Positions 1-6,127 of a stretch of DNA of 13,846 bases are shown in pieces; position 1 is the stretch's first letter, and each line of letters begins with the position of its first letter. Both the position numbers and the translations under genes were made by a program. The notes beneath the pieces were generated by a model, which saw nothing but the letters and a program-made list of their open reading frames with translations, was not told the origin of the DNA and did not search any database. This DNA comes from CBFCZU01 sp965602635. GTDB lineage: Bacteria; Planctomycetota; Phycisphaerae; SM23-33. The stretch is taken from positions 1 to 13,846 of the forward strand of contig CBFCZU010000114.1 in NCBI GenBank assembly GCA_965602635.1. Direction: 5' to 3'.

Positions 1-663
1 GATGAAGACGGGAAGCTCCGGGACGCCGGTGTCCCTCCGCAGCCCCTCGACGAGGCGCTTGAGGTGGACCAGGTAGTTCCTGGCGACCTCGGGCTTGCGC
101 ATGTCCTTGCCGCCCTGCTTCCAGGCGAAGCCGGCGAGCTCGAACTTGCTGACCTCCCTGGCCGCACGCACGCAGGCCACGATGTCGTTGTAAATGGGGC
201 CCTTGTGCGCGTCGCCGGTGAGCGCGGCCTCCTCCCTCTTCCAGTCGGGCACGAAGGCCAGGATGCCCGTGCCGCCGACGGCGATCTTGATGATGCCGAT
301 GGTGTCCTCGGGCCACGCCTTCGCCAGCTCGTGCGCCAGGCCCACCTCCGGCCCGAAGCGCCGCGCGGGCACCAGGTACTCCCACTGGCCGCTGCTCCAC
401 ACGCGGATGCGCTCGTGGGGCTTGCGGAGGGCCGCCTGCTCGTCGGCCAGCTCACCCGTGGTGGCCTGGCCGACCATGTTCGACTGCCCTGAGAGGATGA
501 AGACGCGGAAGCGGCCCCGCGTCGGCACCGGCGCCTTGCCGCCGGCGTTCTTCAGGCCGCGATTGCCCGTGCCCGGCCTCGGCTTCTGCGCGGCGCTCGC
601 GGCGACGCACCACAGGCAGGCGATCCATGCGACCCAGAGACACCGGCTCCGTGAGGCACCCAT
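1..663 (-). CDS. SASA-type (sialate O-acetylesterase-like) carbohydrate esterase, C-terminus off the window
   Basis: A secreted SGNH-type esterase of the SASA/DUF303 family, which removes acetyl groups from sugars. The visible 221 residues start at an ATG with a GAGGGAG Shine-Dalgarno six to seven bases upstream. Residues 1-25 form a signal peptide (hydrophobic run ending ASAA) and a basic Gly-rich linker follows. The catalytic block GQSNM is at 59-63 with Ser61 as nucleophile, and an oxyanion-hole-like GGTG is at 130-133. The third block, usually W-x-Q-G-E-x-D, reads WKQGGKD (181-187), with Gly where Glu is common. The frame is open to base 1, so the C-terminal part with the expected catalytic His is outside the window. 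It lies 66 bp downstream of the HEAT-repeat gene and is probably co-transcribed with it. Substrate unknown; sialic acid is only one possibility in this family. Confidence 0.85.
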   Translation of the reverse strand, partial: MGASRSRCLWVAWIACLWCVAASAAQKPRPGTGNRGLKNAGGKAPVPTRGRFRVFILSGQSNMVGQATTGELADEQAALRKPHERIRVWSSGQWEYLVPARRFGPEVGLAHELAKAWPEDTIGIIKIAVGGTGILAFVPDWKREEAALTGDAHKGPIYNDIVACVRAAREVSKFELAGFAWKQGGKDMRKPEVARNYLVHLKRLVEGLRRDTGVPELPVFI

Positions 664-669
664 TGGCGA

Positions 670-676
670 CTCCCTC
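670..676 (-). promoter_or_regulatory. Ribosome binding site of the left SASA esterase
   Basis: GAGGGAG on the minus strand, six bases from the ATG at 663. It fixes the start of a gene whose reading frame is open to the window edge. Confidence 0.6.
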
Positions 677-729
677 ACTGAGTGTCAGAGCCCGTTGTGG
701 GTGCGGCCCTTGCGGGCGAGGGCGCGCTG

Positions 730-2673
730 CTAGCGGATCGCCTTGAGCATGTCCCCGGCGCGCTTCTTGGTCCTGCCCGACTTGGCGTTGGCGACCGCGG
801 CCTGGAGCGCCTTGCGCCGCTGGTCCTTCGAGGCGCCCGGCACGCCGCCCCTGCGGAGCAGCTCGACAATGGCCGCCGACGCCTCCTCGGACACGGACTT
901 GTCGGCCGCGAAGGCCGCCAGCCGCGCGAGCGCGCCCGCGGCTCGGATGGTGCCGAGCACCGAGACCGCGAGCTGCTTCTCCTCGCGGCGCTGGATCAGC
1001 GGGAGCACTTCGCCGACCCTGGCCAGCCTCTCGCCGTCCTTGAGCTTCCTGGCCCCCCGGACCATCTCCAGGTAGCCGCGCAGCGCGAGGACGCGGTGCG
1101 GCAGCTTCTTGCCCGACTTGGCGAGTGCCAGGAGCGGCTTCGCGACGGCGAGGTCGTCGGGCCAGTTGTTGGGCCACGTGGACAGGGCGCGTGCCGCCGC
1201 GTCCTGGACGGCCTCGTCCTTGTCGTCGAGGGCGGCACCCACGGCGGCGAGGGCGTCGGGCCCGCCGGCGCAGGCGAGCGCGGGCAGCGCGAGCGCGCGA
1301 AGGGCGCCCTCCCCGCTTCGCGCGAGGGGCGTCAGGTGCTGCACGCAGGCGGCCCCCGTGCGGGCGCCGATCGCCCGGAGCGCCTTGCCGATGGCGGCGC
1401 GCTCCTTGGCATCGGCAGTCTTCTGAAGGATCCGCACGAGGTCCGCGGCCTGCTTCTCGCCGCCGATGGCGCCGATGGCCGCCACCGCGGCGGCGCGGAC
1501 CGCCGCGTCGGCGTCCTCGGCGCTGCGGGCGAGAGCGGGCAGCCCGGCCTCGATCTCTCGCCGCGCCGTCAGCTCGATGAGCACCTGGCGGACCTTCCCC
1601 GACGCCTTCGCCAGGCGCGCCACCATGGCCGCGTCCACGTCGTCGCCGGGCAGCCTCGCCAGCGTCGCCTTCGCCGTGCTTGCCAGCTCGGCGTCGGCGT
1701 CAACCGCGGCGGCCAGCAGCACGGGCAGGCACGAGGCGTTGCCCAGGCGTGCCAGCGCGCCCATCGCCACGAGCCGCACCGCCTTCGGGCCGCTCCCGGC
1801 CGCCGCGAGCACGGCGGGCAATGCCTTGCGGTCGCCGCGGTCCGCCAGGGCATAGAGCAGCATCGCCCGACGGCCGGGCGCCAGCCGGCTCAGCTCGGCC
1901 GCCAGCGCCTCGGTCGCCTCGGGGCCGGGCAGCTCGCGCGCCACGCGCAAGCCGATGCCGAAGAACGCCTTGTCCGCCGACCGCAACTGCGCGACGAGCA
2001 GCGGGACCCCCGCGGCGCCGCGGGCCAGGTTGACCCCGCGGGTGGCCGCGGGGTGTCGCTGGGTGGGCACGTCGGCCTTGCGGACCGCCTCGTAGAGCCT
2101 CACGGCCTCGGCGGCCTTGCCGCCGGCGAGCAGCCGCTCGGCGCACCTCACGCAGCCGTGGGCGGCCGTGGAGCGGACCGCGGGCGGCGCGCCCGCGAGG
2201 CATCCCTCGAGCGCCTTGACCGCCTGGGCGCCGCCGATGCGCCCCAGGGCAGCCGCCGCGGCCGAGGCCACCTGTGCATCGGCGTCCTTGAGCTTGGCGA
2301 CGAGCGCGCCGACGGCCTTGGGGTCGCGCCGCACGCCGATCGAGTTGATCGTGCCGATGAGCAGCCGGCCCTTGAGCGAGCCGATGGCGTCGCGCAGGGC
2401 CGCGTCGGCGGCCGGGTCGGGGATCGCCTCGAGGGCGATGCGCGCCCAGGAGGCGAGCTCCTTGTCGGCCAGGAGCTTCGCCAGCGCGGGCACCGCGGCC
2501 TTGGTGCCGTAGACGGCGAGCTGCTTGCAGGGGATCGCCTTGTCCTTCGCCGGCGCGCTGGACTGGAGCACGGCGATCAGCTTCGCCTCATCCGGCTTCT
2601 CGGCAGCCATCGCGGAAGCCGCGATCGCGGCCAGGGCGGCAGCCATCGCGAGGGTTCGGGCCTTGAGCACCAT
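730..2673 (-). CDS. Secreted HEAT-repeat protein
   Basis: A 647-residue exported protein made almost entirely of helical HEAT/PBS-lyase-like repeats. Residues 1-24 are a signal peptide (MVLKAR, then an Ala-rich core ending AMA-AE). Repeats of about 30-40 residues follow to the C-terminus, with recurring patterns such as AAAALGRIGG and AAVAAIGAIGG and an Ala/Leu-rich helix-turn-helix rhythm. No catalytic motif is visible. Such proteins are binding scaffolds and are common in PVC genomes; the ligand here is unknown. The ATG has an AAGGAG Shine-Dalgarno four bases upstream. It lies 42 bp downstream of a Gfo/Idh/MocA gene and 66 bp upstream of the SASA esterase, so an operon is likely. Its very high GC and Ala/Arg-rich codons create long spurious reading frames on the other strand, which I rejected. 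Confidence 0.85.
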   Translation of the reverse strand: MVLKARTLAMAAALAAIAASAMAAEKPDEAKLIAVLQSSAPAKDKAIPCKQLAVYGTKAAVPALAKLLADKELASWARIALEAIPDPAADAALRDAIGSLKGRLLIGTINSIGVRRDPKAVGALVAKLKDADAQVASAAAAALGRIGGAQAVKALEGCLAGAPPAVRSTAAHGCVRCAERLLAGGKAAEAVRLYEAVRKADVPTQRHPAATRGVNLARGAAGVPLLVAQLRSADKAFFGIGLRVARELPGPEATEALAAELSRLAPGRRAMLLYALADRGDRKALPAVLAAAGSGPKAVRLVAMGALARLGNASCLPVLLAAAVDADAELASTAKATLARLPGDDVDAAMVARLAKASGKVRQVLIELTARREIEAGLPALARSAEDADAAVRAAAVAAIGAIGGEKQAADLVRILQKTADAKERAAIGKALRAIGARTGAACVQHLTPLARSGEGALRALALPALACAGGPDALAAVGAALDDKDEAVQDAAARALSTWPNNWPDDLAVAKPLLALAKSGKKLPHRVLALRGYLEMVRGARKLKDGERLARVGEVLPLIQRREEKQLAVSVLGTIRAAGALARLAAFAADKSVSEEASAAIVELLRRGGVPGASKDQRRKALQAAVANAKSGRTKKRAGDMLKAIR

Positions 2674-2677
2674 CGTT

Positions 2678-2683
2678 CTCCTT
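2678..2683 (-). promoter_or_regulatory. Ribosome binding site of the HEAT-repeat gene
   Basis: AAGGAG four bases before the ATG at 2673. It is a strong match to the anti-Shine-Dalgarno, with slightly short spacing. Confidence 0.6.
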
Positions 2684-2715
2684 ACTCTCAGGCAGCGGCG
2701 GCCGGGATCGGGGGC

Positions 2716-3999
2716 CTAGAGCCGCCAGGGCTCGCGAATCGCCTCGGAGCGCAGGCGATTGGCCTCGGGGTCGTCAACGAACAGGTGCGTCTTGGGGTCG
2801 AAGGTGAGCTTGCGTCCCAGGAAGATGGCGATGTTGGCGGCGTGGCAGGTGATGTGCGAGTTGCAGGCGACGAAGTGGTTGGCCTTGGGCAGGCCGCGGG
2901 TCTTCACGCAGTTGAAGAAGTCGCGGACGTGGTCGTTCGCGGGGTAGCCCGTGGTCTTGGCGCCCCTGGCGGCCAGCAGCTCGGGCTGGCTGACGAAGAT
3001 GTTGCCGCTGTCGCCGACCTCGAGCCAGCCGGCGTCGCCCTCGAAGCGCGCGGGGCACGAGCCGATGCCCGCCATCCAGCCGCCGTTGCGGATGACCAGC
3101 TTCACGCCCGAGGCGTAGCGGGCGACCGCCTGGCCGCCCTTGGGCGGCTCGTACTCGATCGGCACCGTGTCGTCGCTGCCGTTGCCCCACTGACAGATGT
3201 CCACGCAGTGGCTGCCCCACTCGAGCACGCCGCCGCCGACCAGCCCGCCGCCCTTCTCGAAGTGGAAGGCCCTCATCAGCCCGTGATTGTACGGCCGCCA
3301 GGCGGCGGGGCCGAGGTAGAGGTCCCAGTCCACCTGCTCCTTCGGCGGCTCGGGCTCCGCGGGCGCCCAGCCGCTCATCTTGGTGCCCATGCCGCCGGGG
3401 TGCGCGTGGAGCGTGTGGAGCTTGCCCAGCTTGCCGTCATGCACGAGGCCGATGGCGAAGACGAAGTGGGCGACGTTGCGCCGCTGCATGCCGCCCTGGA
3501 AGACGCGCCCGGTGCGCTGGTAGGTCGCGGCCAGCTCCAGGCTCTGGACGATGTTCTTGGTGCACGGCTTCTCGCAGTAGACGTCCTTGCCGGCCTTGGC
3601 GGCCATGATCGCGGCGGTCACGTGCCAGTTCGGGCCGGTGGCGATCATCAGGGCGTCGATGTCGGGGCGGTCGAACATCTCGCGGAAGTCGCGGTAGGTG
3701 ACGCACTTGTCGTCGCGGTTGCGGTCGTCGGCCATCTTCTTGGCGCGGGCGCGCCGCGGCGCCCGGACGTCGCACACGGCCACGCAGCGGACGTCGGGCT
3801 CCCGCAGCATGCAACTGAACACGTATCCGCCCCGGCCGCCGATGCCCATGGCGCCCAGGCGGATCTGGTCGCTCGGCGCCACGACGCCGCCCTTGCCCAG
3901 GACCGTCGAGCTCACCACGTGCGGCGCCAGGGCCGCGCCCACGGCCGCCAGCCCTCGTCGCAGAAACTGCCGACGCCGAACGGTCGGTTCCTTCTCCAT
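2716..3999 (-). CDS. Tat-exported Gfo/Idh/MocA-family oxidoreductase (left copy)
   Basis: A 427-residue NAD(P)-dependent sugar oxidoreductase of the Gfo/Idh/MocA family. A twin-arginine signal is at the N-terminus (RRRQFLRRG, residues 8-16, then a hydrophobic stretch to about 35), so the folded, cofactor-loaded enzyme is probably exported. The Rossmann loop GIGGRG is at 52-57, an acidic CDV ends the second strand at 76-78, and the family motif EKP is at 143-145. The C-terminal region is the usual alpha/beta domain. I chose the ATG at 3999 over an in-frame ATG at 4068 because an AAGGA Shine-Dalgarno lies seven bases upstream and the Tat motif then sits near the N-terminus. A truncated sialidase-family tail precedes it and the HEAT gene follows after 42 bp. 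Substrate unknown; secreted relatives such as GH109 act on glycans, but no GH109 assignment is claimed. Confidence 0.9.
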   Translation of the reverse strand: MEKEPTVRRRQFLRRGLAAVGAALAPHVVSSTVLGKGGVVAPSDQIRLGAMGIGGRGGYVFSCMLREPDVRCVAVCDVRAPRRARAKKMADDRNRDDKCVTYRDFREMFDRPDIDALMIATGPNWHVTAAIMAAKAGKDVYCEKPCTKNIVQSLELAATYQRTGRVFQGGMQRRNVAHFVFAIGLVHDGKLGKLHTLHAHPGGMGTKMSGWAPAEPEPPKEQVDWDLYLGPAAWRPYNHGLMRAFHFEKGGGLVGGGVLEWGSHCVDICQWGNGSDDTVPIEYEPPKGGQAVARYASGVKLVIRNGGWMAGIGSCPARFEGDAGWLEVGDSGNIFVSQPELLAARGAKTTGYPANDHVRDFFNCVKTRGLPKANHFVACNSHITCHAANIAIFLGRKLTFDPKTHLFVDDPEANRLRSEAIREPWRL

Positions 4000-4006
4000 G
4001 GACGAT

Positions 4007-4011
4007 TCCTT
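4007..4011 (-). promoter_or_regulatory. Ribosome binding site deciding the oxidoreductase start
   Basis: AAGGA (within GGAAAGGAA) lies seven bases before the ATG at 3999. The longer in-frame alternative at 4068 has no comparable site and would add 23 residues ahead of the Tat signal. Confidence 0.55.
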
Positions 4012-4039
4012 TCCGCCAAGGCTCTGTGTCGAAACGCGC

Positions 4040-4069
4040 CCCGGCATTCTAGCCACAACGCCCGGCATT
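4040..4069. repeat. 9-bp direct repeat CCCGGCATT, 21 bp apart
   Basis: CCCGGCATT occurs at 4040-4048 and again at 4061-4069. Start-to-start spacing is 21 bp, about two helical turns. The pair sits 40-70 bp upstream of the oxidoreductase start at 3999, where a regulator site could lie. No protein partner can be named, and chance occurrence in GC-rich DNA is possible. Confidence 0.3.
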
Positions 4070-4079
4070 GCAAGCGACG

Positions 4080-4102
4080 GTCCGCCCCGAGCGGGGTCGG
4101 AC
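4080..4102. terminator. GC-rich hairpin after the sialidase tail, weak terminator candidate
   Basis: GTCCG (4080-4084) pairs with CGGAC (4098-4102), and CCCC (4085-4088) with GGGG (4093-4096), leaving a one-base bulge and a GAGC loop. It lies just past the stop of the sialidase-family tail and before the oxidoreductase gene. No U-tract follows on the minus strand, so it may be a processing or attenuation hairpin, or nothing. Confidence 0.25.
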
Positions 4103-4110
4103 AGGTCGCG

Positions 4111-4308
4111 TCAGCCGCCCAGACGCTTCCGCCAGCCGGGCCCGTCGGCCAGCCAGTCGAGGGTGAAGCGGGCGACGGCGATGCTCTCATAGAGCTTCTT
4201 GCGGCCGCGCTCGAAGAGCAGGTAGACGGTGCCGTCCTTGCCCGCCGAGAGCGACGGGTAGGCGCTGGGGCCTTTCCAGACCATCCGATGGGAGCCGGCG
4301 ACAAGCGC
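4111..4308 (-). pseudogene. 3' tail of a sialidase/BNR-repeat-family gene
   Basis: About 65 codons ending in TGA encode the C-terminal end of a sialidase-like six-bladed propeller. In order one reads GPSAYPSLSAGKDG, VYLLFERG and YESIAVARFTLDWL, which match the last blade and terminal strand of exo-alpha-sialidase (GH33-like) proteins. Upstream of about 4300 the resemblance stops. The frame stays open to about 4438 but is Ala/Thr/Pro-rich, has no preceding blade and no ATG or GTG start except an internal ATG at 4284. The N-terminal 300 or so residues, with the Arg triad and Asp boxes, are therefore missing. It precedes the oxidoreductase, HEAT and SASA genes, and a sialidase next to a SASA esterase is a natural pairing. 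Whether it is a genuine truncation or an assembly join cannot be settled here. Confidence 0.7.
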
Positions 4309-4441
4309 TATCCCGGCAGGTTGCCCCAGGGGGACGGATGCACGTATGTCGGTCGGCGCCGTGGCGTGCGTGCTCGGCGCCGTGTCCGCATCTGCGGGCG
4401 CGGCGCTCAGGCTCGTATCCCCGACTGCGGCTTCGACGTGA

Positions 4442-4506
4442 CCTCAGTATTCGGCTACAACCTGAGGGATTTCCCAGGCTTCCTGGCCAGGTTCCGGCGT
4501 TGCCGG
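4442..4506. repeat. Cluster of short inverted repeats, REP-like
   Basis: Four overlapping or adjacent palindromes lie within 65 bp: CCTCAG (4442-4447) with CTGAGG (4462-4467); CCAGG-CTT-CCTGG (4474-4486); the perfect palindrome CCTGGCCAGG (4482-4491); and CCGGC-GTT-GCCGG (4494-4506). Dense small hairpins of this sort resemble REP/BIME elements, and a RAYT-like transposase remnant lies about 1.3 kb away. Copies elsewhere in the genome would be needed to prove it. Confidence 0.35.
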
Positions 4507-4730
4507 CAGTGTTCTAGTCCCCTATGCAGGCTCAGGGTGGGCGGCAACAGGCGCGGAACTCCCGCTCTTGCCTGACCGCGTTGCGATTGGTGACACAACC
4601 TATGAAATGGTCGTCTCGGGCGATTCCGTGCCCAGAGAAAAGACCTCAAGGCTGCCGAGCGCATATCGGTTTCACAAGGGTCAACCGATTGAACACCTTG
4701 ACAAGTCACCGGAGAGAAACAGGGAGAAGG
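4466..4730 (+). pseudogene. Unrecognised plus-strand coding remnant
   Basis: This frame is open from a stop at about 4463-4465 and reads in a strikingly protein-like way for about 85 codons. Segments include VLVPYAGSGW, LLPDRVAIGDTTYEMVV and RLPSAYRFHKGQPIEHLDK. There is no ATG or ribosome binding site near its beginning (the first near-cognate start is a TTG at 4568). The frame runs on to 4867 and overlaps the sulfatase start, but its last part looks random. I do not recognise the family. It could be the 3' end of a decayed gene, or a chance reading of noncoding DNA. Confidence 0.3.
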
Positions 4731-4824
4731 CTTTTCTCCCCGCTACGAATGGACGGGGGTGCTGGATCAAAGACCAAGACAGCCAGCGTCACTGTGGCTT
4801 TTCGTGCGCCGTTGGGGTCGCGAG

Positions 4825-4830
4825 AGGAGG
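4825..4830 (+). promoter_or_regulatory. Shine-Dalgarno of the truncated sulfatase, ambiguous start
   Basis: AGGAGG sits eight bases before an in-frame TTG at 4839 and 23 bases before the ATG at 4854. Spacing favours the TTG, which would add five residues before the Tat signal; ATG is the stronger codon. Confidence 0.45.
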
Positions 4831-4853
4831 CCAGAGCGTTGGGGCATGCAGGC

Positions 4854-5815
4854 ATGAACGCAGGTGAATTGGGACGCCGCAAGTTTCTCAAGCTGACTGG
4901 GGTGGCCGGTCTTGTGGCCGCCTGTCCGGGGTGCGCAAGAACGTCCACGCAGGAAGAGCCGCTCGGGCAGGCGAAGAAGCCGAACATCGTATTCTTCTTT
5001 GTCGACGACCAAGGCTGGCAGGACACCTCGGGACCGTTCTGGACCAAACGGACGGCGCTGAACGACAAGTATCAAACGCCCAACATGGAGAAGCTCGCCA
5101 GGCAGGGCATGAACTTCACGCAGGCCTACGCGGCCCCGCTCTGTTCCCCCTCGCGGATCAGCCTGGTGACCGGCATGAACGCCGCGCGGCACCGGGTAAC
5201 CAACTGGACGCTGCATAAGGACTGGTCGCCCGACAAGGAGCATCCCACGCTGCGGATGCCGGACTGGAACTGGAACGGGACGAGCCAGAAGCCGGGCACG
5301 GACCGAACGCTGGTCGCCGTGACGCTGCCCGAGTTCTTGCGAAAGGCGGGGTACAGAACGATCCACGTCGGCAAGGCACACTTTGCCGCGGATACGACCC
5401 CATCCGAGGATCCTTGCACACTCGGGTTCGACGTCAATATCGCCGGCGCCCCCGGAAGCTATCTGGGAAAGAAGAACTTCGCTCGCCGCGGCGGCTCCGC
5501 TGTTGATGTGCCGGGGCTCGAGGAGTACCACGGCAAGCACATCTATCTGGCCGAAGCGTTGACCATCGAGTGGTCAGGCCCGATTCAGTATGCAATGACG
5601 ATTGCCTGATTGCCGAGGACATCTTCCCGACGTTTCTGGAAATGGCCGGAGTCACGGGCTACAAGCAGCCCGGCGGGAAGATCGACGGGAAGAGCTTTGT
5701 GCCTCTGCTGAAAGGCGAGGCCGGCATCTCAAAGGGAAGGCCGGTATTCTGGCATTATCCGCATTACTATCTCACACAGCAACCATTCAGCGCTGTGCGC
5801 ATGAAGGAAGGCTCT
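4854..5815 (+). pseudogene. Tat/lipoprotein S1-family sulfatase, disrupted by internal deletion and lost C-terminus
   Basis: The first part (4854-5609, 251 codons) is a good sulfatase N-terminus. It has a twin-arginine motif GRRKFLKLTG (7-16) with a lipobox-like VAAC (21-24), the metal-binding DD (51-52), and the formylglycine signature CSPSR (97-101, Cys97), then continues to YHGKHIYLAEALTIE at 225-239. The frame then degenerates and stops. The C-terminal part resumes in another frame at about 5588-5815, with AEDIFPTFLEMAGV, GKSFVPLLKG and PVFWHYPHYY. By comparison with the family, roughly 150-200 residues are missing, including the second metal-binding D-N-G region and basic active-site residues. 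The end also breaks off around 5815, where a transposase remnant begins. It should be inactive. It is the only large gene on the plus strand, opposite to both operons. Confidence 0.85.
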
Positions 5816-5829
5816 GCTGTGCGGTGTGG

Positions 5830-6117
5830 GGTCTGGGGGCGATCGCGCGGGTGTTGTGCGATGCCTATGGCGTGGACGCCACGGCGTTGCGGCGTCGCGG
5901 CCCGCACGCAAACGAGGCGCGCCGCGTGGCCATGGCCTTGGCGAAGGCGTTGACGACGGTATCGCTACGTTCGCAGGGCGAGCGCTTCGGCGGCGTGGGC
6001 CCCGCCGCGGTGAGCAACACGCTGCGGCAGCTAGCCGCCGCCCGTCGTGCCTGGCGCCGTCTTGCGAAGCTCTTGCGTCGGTGCCGCCAGGCGAATGCTC
6101 TAGACCTGACCGCTGGC
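5830..6117 (+). pseudogene. C-terminal remnant of a REP-associated (RAYT/Y1-type) transposase with DnaA-C-like domain
   Basis: In the frame starting at 5818, about 90 codons encode a helical domain. ARVLCDAYGV is followed by ARRVAMALAKALTTVSL and then an FGGVGPAAVSNTLRQL helix-turn-helix, ending in Arg-rich helices. This pattern matches the DnaA domain IV-like tail often found on REP-associated tyrosine transposases; DnaA itself would have the DHSTV signature, which is replaced here by GPAAVS. The catalytic Y1/HUH part is absent. The frame continues past 6127 only by running over the 3' end of the fucosidase gene on the opposite strand, so I end the remnant near the DLTAGS segment. It abuts the broken end of the sulfatase and is a plausible trace of the event that broke it. 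Confidence 0.55.
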
Positions 6118-6127
6118 TCCCGTTCTG

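Larger units (their letters stand above)
4309..4838. other. Non-genic stretch between the truncated sialidase and the truncated sulfatase
   Basis: No intact gene is supported. GC falls visibly from left to right. The stretch holds an inverted-repeat cluster (4442-4506) and a plus-strand frame of protein-like sequence (about 4466-4730), both listed separately. From about 4730 to 4820 I see nothing recognisable. No convincing sigma-70 promoter for the downstream sulfatase was found. Confidence 0.5.

Noticed and set aside
4346..4441. Plus-strand 31-codon frame resembling a signal peptide (starts MSVGAVACVLGAV)
   Set aside because: It stops at once, has only a weak purine run upstream, and overlaps the open frame antisense to it. 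Hydrophobic runs of this length arise easily in Ala/Val-rich GC-rich DNA.
682..4575. A 1297-codon plus-strand reading frame antisense to the HEAT and oxidoreductase genes
   Set aside because: It is a shadow of GC-rich minus-strand genes. Its composition is Arg/Gly/Ala/Pro/His-rich with no recognisable domain, while the minus strand encodes clear families with ribosome binding sites.
4524..4853. Extending the sulfatase 110 codons upstream of 4854
   Set aside because: The extra residues are unlike any sulfatase and would put the Tat signal inside the protein. The Shine-Dalgarno at 4825-4830 supports a start at 4839 or 4854.
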